Origin: Cyrtodaria siliqua
Lineage: Eukaryota; Mollusca; Bivalvia; Adapedonta; Hiatellidae
Reading direction: 5' to 3'
DNA length: 64,000 bases
Assembly: GCA_037043455.1 (NCBI GenBank)
Contig: JAWPHD010001832.1
Coordinates: 1 to 64,000, forward strand
The notes beneath the pieces were generated by a model. That model was given only the letters and a program-made list of their open reading frames with translations, made no database searches and was not told where the DNA came from. The translations under genes were made by a program, and so were the position numbers. Below are positions 57,636 through 64,000 of the stretch, piece by piece. Position 1 is the stretch's first letter; the number at the start of each line of letters is the position of its first letter.

Positions 57636-58860
57636 GGTTATTGAATTTGTATTGCTAAATATTACTTAGAACGAGTTGTTTTGGCAAAGGACGACGAGCT
57701 TGCTCCAAAGCAACGAGTTCAATTAATATTTAGCCATACAAATTCAATAACCTTTTTATTGTATACGTTCATATTGTTTTCGATCAATGCTAATTGTATG
57801 ACTATTACTTTTCATTATATTTGTATTATTTGTATAGCTTTCGATGGAATTCCTATAATGTCATTCAGTTTCATTTTGTGTGGATGATTATTGTGCGCGA
57901 AAACGACGTCGACTTCGGATGATGTCATTAAAAACGTCAAGCGATTTTCTAACGTTTGTTTACCGTTTGATAACGTTAAAAATAGTGGGTGATTGACCAT
58001 TTCAATTATTTTATCAATTTCTACCACAAAAGGTTGAACAAAAATACGTCGTTTTTTTTTGTTAACACTATAGGCAGGATTCTGTTCTTTTATTTGAAAG
58101 TAGTTCCTTATTTCTATTTCGCGGCTCTTAGCAAGCGCGGGAAAAAGTTCCGGTGCAATATCAATGAGTGCAATATCGTAGATTATTGTATACTTTCATA
58201 TTGTCCCGTTTAGTTTGCATTGAGCTAAGTGTGCAATATTCTACGATATTGCACACATTGATATTGCACCGGAACTTTTTCTCGTGCTTGCTAAGAGCCG
58301 CGAAATAGAAATAAGGGACTACTTTCAAATAAATATAACGGAATCCTTCCTATAGTGCCAACAAAAAAATACGTGTTTTTTTTCAACCTTTTATGGCAGA
58401 AATTGATAAAATAATTGAAATGGTCACTCACCCACTGTTTTTAACGTTATCGAATGGCAAACAAACTTTAGAAAATCGCTTGATGTTTTTAATGACGTCA
58501 TCCGACGTCGACGTCGTTTTCGCGCAAAATAATCATCCACAAAAAATTAAACTAAATGACAAGATAGGAATTCCATCAAAAGCTATAAAAATAACACAAA
58601 TACAACGAAAAGTAATAGTCATACAATTAACATTGATCGAAAACAATATGAAAGTATACAATAAAAAGGTTATTGAATTTGTATGGCTAAATATTACTTG
58701 GAACTCGTTGTTTTGGCGCAGGACGACTCGCAAGCTCGTCGTCCTTTGCCAAAACAACTCGTTCCAAGTAATATTTAGCCATACAAATTGAATAACCTAT
58801 AATATTGCACACTTAGCCCAATGCAAACTAAACGGGACAATATGAAAGTATACAATAAAG
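57636..58860. mobile_element. Foldback element, ~550-bp arms, with hairpin ends
   Basis: Left arm 57636-58181, spacer 58182-58240, right arm 58241-58801, then an inverted copy of the spacer at 58801-58857. The outer end of each arm is itself a hairpin about 60 bp per side (GGTTATTGAATTTGTATGGC... TTTGGC...). The inner ends read GTGCAATATCGTAG/CTACGATATTGCAC. The arms differ by about 10 percent. Each arm contains the same reading frame (next entry). It is similar in plan to Foldback-type elements. No transposase is recognised. Confidence 0.85.
58393..58791 (+). CDS. 132-codon ORF of the foldback right arm, function unknown
   Basis: ATG-started. The first 70 residues (MAEIDKIIEMVTHPLFLTLS, NGKQTLENRL, SSDVDVVFAQNNHPQKIKLN, IGIPSKAIKI) are matched by the left arm on the minus strand (58027-57815), where the ATG is GTG. 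In 207 aligned bases I count about 20 differences, of which 8 are synonymous, somewhat more than expected without constraint. The last ~35 codons run into the end hairpin and are probably not original. I recognise no domain. It could be a captured exon or a fragment of the element's own gene. Confidence 0.3.
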   Translation: MAEIDKIIEMVTHPLFLTLSNGKQTLENRLMFLMTSSDVDVVFAQNNHPQKIKLNDKIGIPSKAIKITQIQRKVIVIQLTLIENNMKVYNKKVIEFVWLNITWNSLFWRRTTRKLVVLCQNNSFQVIFSHTN

Positions 58861-58963
58861 TTTAAATATTACATATTATTCAAAGCCTATGTTAGCTTGC
58901 ATAACATATTGTAATAACATTCCAAAGAATATCTTATTTTGCTCCACGTATATAATCGTTGTC

Positions 58964-59056
58964 AAAAGAGTATGATAATGGACCTTTGGAAACGGCCGAA
59001 CACGACACATACAAAATATTGCAGTCTCGGTTTGATTGAGACAGTTCATGAACCGC
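58964..59056 (-). mobile_element. Hairpin repeat 'H', copy 4
   Basis: On the plus strand AAACGGCCGAACACGACA, ATATTGCAGTCTCGG and TTTGATTGAGACAGTTCATG, the reverse complement of copy 1. With copy 3 it brackets the foldback in inverted orientation. Confidence 0.85.
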
Positions 59057-59221
59057 GTCAGACCATTTTTTCCCTGAGACGGAATATTTTGAATTTAATT
59101 GTTCGTATATTTAAAAATATTTTTATTAATTACGCCACGGCGTTTTCAATGTGATTAATTAATTCAACTTTATGCTTTTATGGATTTGCGGTAAAATACT
59201 GTTTGACGAAAAAGTATTTTT

Positions 59222-59720
59222 AATTAAGCTTATCCTCAATCGTGTCTTGTCGTATCCGTACTGGTTTATCATTTTGATCCTCTGACTTTTGTCAAATTAT
59301 TGGGTACTTGCTTTGTGGTTTTCTAGGCTTTTTTTATTAACCTATGCGTGATAATTTTTGTGCTATATTTATATTATTTATTAATGCTGCTGGGTTTGCT
59401 AAAGGATATTGCCTGGTGGGCGTTTCTTTATTTACAATGTCCCGTTTTTCTTGGGATGACAAAACGGTAAGAGTGAGTTTTGGTGCACCCTAGAGCCTGG
59501 TTTAAACCCCCATCGGCCTGTTTTGCAACTTCTCGTTCCAAGGCCGCCTTATTGTCCAGCCTGTAATGTATGTGATGTCACATACCTTGCCTCTTATGTA
59601 TTCTTGTTCTTTTTTTTAAAAATCTTTTTCTTTTCGATGCGTGTTTTTGGTTGACTGTGATACTGGAACGCTTCATTTCCTTTCCGATTTTTATATTTAC
59701 TTTCTTTGGTTGACTGGGAT
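59222..59720 (+). mobile_element. Dispersed repeat 'R', copy (near full length)
   Basis: GTACTTGCTTTGTGGTTTTC, CAATGTCCCGTTTTTCTTGG, CACCCTAGAGCCTGGTTTAA, GTTCCAAGGC, TGATGTCACATACCTTGCCT and TTGACTGTGATACTGGAA follow in the order seen, inverted, at 19265-19870. Confidence 0.75.
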
Positions 59721-59989
59721 CTTGAATTCTGCGTTTCCTCTTCGACTATATATCTGCTATACAAGTTAAACAATAAGTATTTATCAAAAACATATTTGCA
59801 TCAGTATATCTCTTTGTATAATTTATATTTTGTCTCTGCATGTGTACGCTGTTAAGTGCTCGTTTTGTTGGTTGGTTTGCCTTTCATTCTGTTTATATGA
59901 TTTAGCAGAAGTACCTTTAGTGGGATTTAACAAGTGTGCACCAGTGCATCAGTTGAATTCCAACCAGTAGTAGCTTTAGCGGTTTTCAC

Positions 59990-60420
59990 ATTCTCATCTC
60001 AACTCTTTGTCTTGTTGTGCATATACTGGTTTATTCTTTTGTTGATCTGACTTCTGTGATGCAATTGGGTGCTTGCTTTGTGGCCTTTTAAGCGCGTGTG
60101 TTGTGTGTGTTTATTCAAATATACATGATCATTTGTGTGCTATACTTATATTGCCTATTAATACTGCCTAGTTTGTTAGAGGATATAGCCTATACACTGT
60201 CCCGTTTTATTTGAATAATAGGGTAACAGTGAACATGGTTTAAACTCCCAGTGGCCTTTTTGCGACTAACCTTTCCAAGGCGGTAGCCCTATTGTCAACC
60301 ATTTTATGTTTGTCATGTCATATACTATGACATTATTATTATTGTATGTTTTGATGCGTGTTTTTGTTGATTGTGGTCCTTGAATACTTCTCTTCCTGTT
60401 CGACATTTTGTTATCTATCT
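59990..60420 (+). mobile_element. Dispersed repeat 'R', copy
   Basis: GGTGCTTGCTTTGTGGCCTT, TATTGCCTATTAATACTG, CACTGTCCCGTTTTATTTG, CCTTTCCAAGGCGGTAGCCC and TTGATTGTGGTCCTTGAATA in the family order. Confidence 0.75.
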
Positions 60421-60611
60421 TTAGATGTTTCTTAGCCGTTTGTGTCGAGTCTCATATTTAGTATATTTGTATTGTCAGTATCTTGTTTGTAAGTGTTGTT
60501 TGCTATTTTTGGCTTGAATCATATGTTTTACTTGCATTATATTGATTGTAGTGTAACATGATGTTATCTTCGGGATGGTTCAACAGTGTGTGTACTGTTG
60601 ATATTTTAAGT

Positions 60612-60770
60612 TGAGTTCTGCTCAACTCGGGGCTAGAGGGCATGAACCATAGCTAGCATTTACCACTACCGCTCATAAACGGTCTCAATCAAACCGATAC
60701 TGCAGTATTTTTTGTAATTTTTTATCGTGTTCGGCGATTTCCAATTTTTTCATTTCATACTCTTTTTATC
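60612..60770 (+). mobile_element. Hairpin repeat 'H', copy 5, directly upstream of an oxidase exon
   Basis: TTGAGTTCTGCTCAACTCGG, CGGTCTCAATCAAACCGATA, TCGTGTTCGGCGATTTCC and CATTTCATACTCTTTTT. It ends about 28 bp before the acceptor at 60798, so its pyrimidine-rich 3' end lies next to the polypyrimidine tract of that exon. Confidence 0.85.
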
Positions 60771-60798
60771 TATTGGGCCATTATACTTTTTTCTCAAG

Positions 60799-61023
60799 GT
60801 GAGTGACAGTCGTCTTCAACAAGATGACAATTACAGGCAGTTTTTCAGTTGGCTAACAGACGGTGGACTCAGGTATGCCTTCGCAAAACACACGGGAGAA
60901 AATAATCCACAAACATGGTATCGTCAGCAGGTGGCAGGTGACAAGAAAAAGCACGTGATCATAGTAGGCGCTGGCGTTGGGGGCCTGTCTGCGGCTTATG
61001 AGCTCGCTCAAGCTGGGCATAAG
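60799..61023 (+). CDS. L-amino-acid oxidase-like flavoenzyme, internal exon with FAD-binding motif
   Basis: The acceptor TACTTTTTTCTCAAG and donor AAG|GTACTA bound 75 codons, phase 0 at both ends. The exon ends HVIIVGAGVGGLSAAYELAQ then AGHK, the Rossmann GxGxxG(x)(x)(A/G) fingerprint that binds the ADP part of FAD in amine and L-amino-acid oxidases. The part before it (FFSWLTDGGLRYAFAKHTGE, NPQTWYRQQ) is the usual upstream helix region. Such enzymes deaminate amino acids and release hydrogen peroxide and ammonia; secreted molluscan members (escapin, aplysianin type) are antibacterial. The signal-peptide exon is not found upstream. The exon joins in phase with 63128-63212. Monoamine-oxidase-type relatives remain possible. 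Confidence 0.85.
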
Positions 61024-61108
61024 GTACTATAAAACGTGTTGTTACTATCCATCTTGTAACGTTCTTGTTAATGCTGTAATATATTAAGTATCTCAATATA
61101 TATTATTA

Positions 61109-61246
61109 GTTATTTGGATTCTTGACATAGGACATGGGATCACATTCCTGCCTGGAAATTGTATTCACCTGAGCAGTCAGGCGATGGGGATATACTTGCC
61201 AGGCAGGGAATGTGAGCCCATGTCCCCGGTCAAGAATCCAAATAAC
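61109..61246. mobile_element. Hairpin MITE in oxidase intron
   Basis: GTTATTTGGATTCTTGACAT...GGGATCACATTCCTGCCTGG on the left and the imperfect reverse complement ending CAAGAATCCAAATAAC on the right, ~55-bp arms. Confidence 0.85.
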
Positions 61247-61249
61247 GAA

Positions 61250-61840
61250 TTTGTCATGCTTCAATGTTGTTACTATATCAAAAAACAAACAACCTTAATG
61301 TTAACATGGTTTCTCTTTTATTCAGCTAATAACCTAACACATGAAGTTCTCTAAAGGTCTCACAGCTCAATTAATTTTCCCATAGGGTTACCCAACATCT
61401 GAGCTTCAAAGCAGGGCATCAGGCATTGTTGCTGGTTTAATATTTTCATTATAGCCAAGACCAGTAACTTAAAACAATACAATACATAAATTAACCAGGT
61501 TTTTTTTCTTTCTCGCTCATGTTTATGTGACCCAATAGAAAATACAATATTCATACACTATCTAGCTGAATATTTAGTGCTTAGGTATTTTCTGTATCAT
61601 CTGTCTTTTACACTGCAGATGTATGCTAAAGCAAAGAAAAATCTATTTTTCAAATTAAAAGTTGCCTAAAATTGAGAATCAAATAGAAATATTTTCTGTT
61701 TTCCCTTTGTCTCTAGGTTCGTGAGATTTCAGTGAAGATAATAGAGGTGTGAGACGTAAATGTTTATGTTCATGACGTCAGCACTCTAAACGTCGACACA
61801 TTTGGCGGATTTTTTAATTAAAAAAAACAACAACGCGGTG
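61250..61840. other. Oxidase intron, no feature recognised
   Basis: AT-rich; the short minus frame at 61360-61554 has no family resemblance. Confidence 0.35.
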
Positions 61841-61841
61841 T

Positions 61842-62010
61842 ATAACCGTTCCAAGGCGGTAGCCCTATTGTCAACCCTTTTTGTGTTTGTGACGTCATAT
61901 GCCTTTATTCTTTGTTAACATTGCCATTCGTGTTTGTCCTTTTGCGTGTTTTTTGGGTTTACTGTGTTCTGTGAAGGCTGAATTTCCTGTTCGACTTTTA
62001 ACTTATTTTT
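61842..62010 (+). mobile_element. Dispersed repeat 'R', 3' fragment in oxidase intron
   Basis: CCGTTCCAAGGCGGTAGCCC, TTGTGTTTGTGACGTCATAT and TTTCCTGTTCGACTTTTAAC match the copies at 59.6 and 60.3 kb. Confidence 0.7.
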
Positions 62011-62014
62011 ATCA

Positions 62015-62690
62015 CAATGTTGATGTTTTATTAAATTTAAAATGGCAAACACCACTACTTACTATTATGTCATACTTTTACCCACAATGGAAAATGCAAA
62101 AAAGCGGTAAGAAATAAACAGTCAATGGTTTCCACAACGAATCGGCAGTGTTATCTCCGCCATATTGTTTTTGTGTATTGAAGGTATGAGGCACCCATAG
62201 GAAAATTGGCACATTGACTAATTCAACTCCAGAATTTTCTTTGCAGTATAACAACAAAAGTTAAACACCAGGCATGCGCGCAGCTACGCGTCGGCCCTAG
62301 CCTGCACATGAATGTTAAAGATCTCATTTCTGTTCTATAATAAATAATATCAAACACAACAATAGTGTATTTTCAGTACTGTGTATTATTATTCAAATGT
62401 GCCACTCATTTCTATATCAACAAATCATTATTATATACCAACTGTTATGCGCTCTTGGGATTTATTTTGTTTGTTTAGGGCTCATGAATGTGTTTATATA
62501 TATATTGTAAACACACTTTAGTATACATGTTTAATGTTAAGACCGATTGACAGTTATGAAAATGAATACATACAAATGCGATACTAGCAGCCGATTGGTT
62601 TGTTTGATATATTATAGAGATCAGCTGTACAATGAGTAATCACATTAAGAGATGCACAGCGGTTTACCCTACACTGCATGTTAGTGGTTA
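62015..62690. other. Oxidase intron, no feature recognised
   Basis: AT-rich intronic DNA with no repeat or exon that can be supported. Confidence 0.35.
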
Positions 62691-62693
62691 ATG

Positions 62694-63127
62694 TACCAGA
62701 GGCTCGGTAACTGTTCGTTTTATATATAGACCTATTTTCAGGTGACCATACTAGAGGCTCGGTAACAGTTCGTTTTTATATATAGACCTATTTTCAGGTG
62801 ACCATACCAGAGGCTCGGTAACTGTTCGTTTTATATATGGACCTATTTTCAGGTGACCATACTAGAGGCTCGGTAACTGTTCATTTTATATATAGACCTA
62901 TTTTCAGGTGACCATACCAGAGGCTCGGTAACTGTTCGTTTTATATATAGACCTATTTTCAGGTGACCATACCAGAGGCTCGGTAACTGTTCGTTTTATA
63001 TATAGACCTATTTTCAGGTGACCATACCAGAGGCTCGGTAACTGTTCGTTTTATATATAGACCTATTTTCAGGTGACCATACCAGAGGCTCGGTAACTGT
63101 TCGTTTTATATATGGATATATTTTCAG
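62694..63127 (+). repeat. 55-bp tandem array duplicating a splice acceptor and exon start
   Basis: Seven full units start at 62742, 62798, 62853, 62908, 62963, 63018 and 63073 (the first is 56 bp), after a 48-bp partial unit at 62694. Each ends CCTATTTTCAG or similar and is followed by GTGACCATAC(C/T)(A/G)GAGGCTCGG, the first 21 bases of the true exon at 63128. In the copies this reads VTI(P/L)EAR and then TAA in frame. Each copy also has CTCG|GTAACT, a donor-like site 20 bases after the acceptor. Confidence 0.97.
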
Positions 63128-63212
63128 GTGACCATACTGGAGGCTCGGTCCGATATTGGTGGGCGTATTTTGACAATGAGAGACGGATTTGCAGATGGAC
63201 AGTTTGCGGAAG
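63128..63212 (+). CDS. L-amino-acid oxidase-like flavoenzyme, next exon
   Basis: The acceptor ATATTTTCAG and donor GAAG|GTATGC bound 85 nt, entering in phase 0 and leaving in phase 1. It encodes VTILEARSDIGGRILTMRDG and then FADGQFAE. This continues the first exon's AGHK as ...AGHK-VTILEAR..., the second strand of the FAD site; the E of LEAR binds the ribose hydroxyls, and GGR(I/V) is the conserved following motif. The next exon, expected to begin with the GAMR-type segment, lies beyond 64000. Just upstream the start of this exon with its acceptor is repeated seven more times (62694-63127). Confidence 0.88.
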
Positions 63213-63427
63213 GTATGCTGTAACGTTATTAGGGATTATATTAACTCAGTGTTACAACACTCTGTTGCTATATTCACTACATGAATGTACGAATGGCATG
63301 TACTAGTGTATATGACACAGGCGGTATAACCTTACCTAAGATTTCAAACTTAAACCTAAGGTAGAATAACAAAGAAACTCTCCAATGCGTATTATTTAAA
63401 AAAAGTATTAAAGGAGAAATTTGTTCG

Positions 63428-63548
63428 AACATGATATTAAATACAAAAAATATTGCAGTCTCGGTTTGATTGAGACTGTTCATGAACGGTAGTGAAAAGT
63501 GCTTGCTAACGTTCACGCCCTCTAACCCTGGGTTGATCAGAAATAATA
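63428..63548 (-). mobile_element. Hairpin repeat 'H', copy 6
   Basis: On the plus strand ATATTGCAGTCTCGGTTTGA, TTGAGACTGTTCATGAACGG and AACGTTCACGCCCTCTAACC. It is inverted relative to copy 5, so the two copies bracket the visible oxidase exons. Confidence 0.85.
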
Positions 63549-63554
63549 TTTAAA

Positions 63555-63970
63555 ATGCCAATAGTACAAACATTTGAGCCATTCCGAAGACTGTGTTAAT
63601 TATATGCGAATTCTATAATCAGTAAATACAAACTGAATGTTTGCCGTACGTTTTTTAATATAGGAACTATTGTTTAGTAATGGAATATTTAAGAAAATAT
63701 AAGTACTTCCATCATAAGAGCACTACACTATAACGATATAACGTAAAAGTACACTGCAATATAATCACTTTTAATTATTATGTGATTATAGTGTTGATGT
63801 CTAAGTACTTTAGGTGACGAGGAATTCTACGAAAGGGGAATTATGTACTTTTATATATTGTTTTATTAAAGCAAGGACTTTAAAATATTATGTAATTTTA
63901 AATCAAACAATTGTATCCATTTTAGTTATATAGAATAATTGTTTACATGCTTTTGTTTATGTTTTTGATT
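63555..63970. other. Oxidase intron, no feature recognised
   Basis: AT-rich; several TACTT/AAGTA stretches but no defined element. Confidence 0.35.
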
Positions 63971-63978
63971 AATATCGG

Positions 63979-64000
63979 GAGTCCGTGGCAGGGTGGTTGA
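63979..64000 (+). other. Start of a tRNA or tRNA-derived SINE, cut by the window end
   Basis: GAGTCCGTGGCAGGGTGGTT contains a good A box (TGGCAGGGTGG). The rest lies outside, so a tRNA and a SINE head cannot be told apart. Confidence 0.4.

Overview
This window looks like nuclear DNA of a lophotrochozoan animal, most likely a bivalve mollusc. It is AT-rich, its genes are split by introns of 0.6 to 3 kb, and most of it is interspersed and tandem repeats: tRNA-derived SINEs, CR1/Jockey-like and L1/Tx1-like LINE fragments, many hairpin-forming MITEs and minisatellites. The two genes that can be read belong to families expanded in bivalves. The species cannot be named from sequence alone. There is no bacterial-type operon, CRISPR array or rRNA.

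Layout. 1-4031 is a near-perfect palindrome whose arms carry a truncated LINE. 4.1-9.8 kb holds a SINE, a tRNA-like gene, a MITE with a clean 5-bp target duplication, a 45-bp-class minisatellite and a short GC-richer open region that shares a ~57-bp unit with the palindrome centre. 9.8-12.4 kb contains an old local duplication. 12.5-20.2 kb (minus strand) is one complete five-exon IAP gene (BIR, UBA-like, RING; 311 codons, all splice phases agree). Its introns contain several minisatellites. 20.3-28.9 kb is MITEs, LINE tails and repeats plus a decayed coding stretch of unknown family. 29.4-31.6 kb has a possible acid-phosphatase exon relic and a dead CR1/Jockey-like LINE interrupted by a MITE. 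31.6-45.8 kb is a ~14-kb satellite of 51-bp (17-codon) units with higher-order structure. 45.8-49.3 kb is a mosaic of a dispersed repeat, a LINE with a 535-codon open reverse transcriptase frame, and 165-bp tandem units. 49.3-57.4 kb holds SINEs, MITEs and hairpins. 57.5-59.1 kb is a foldback structure carrying the same ORF in both arms. 60.8 kb to the end is the 5' part of an L-amino-acid-oxidase-like flavoenzyme gene (plus strand) that runs out of the window.

The two genes have no visible functional link beyond both being typical of bivalve innate defence and cell-death repertoires. The most unusual observations are: (i) a 55-bp tandem array immediately before an oxidase exon that multiplies the splice acceptor and the first codons of that exon, each extra copy reaching an in-frame stop; (ii) the palindrome whose unpaired centre is shared with a locus 7.6 kb away; (iii) the 51-bp satellite with a ~2.34-kb higher-order repeat; (iv) the foldback with paired ORFs. 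Coordinates of diverged repeats are approximate, read by eye.
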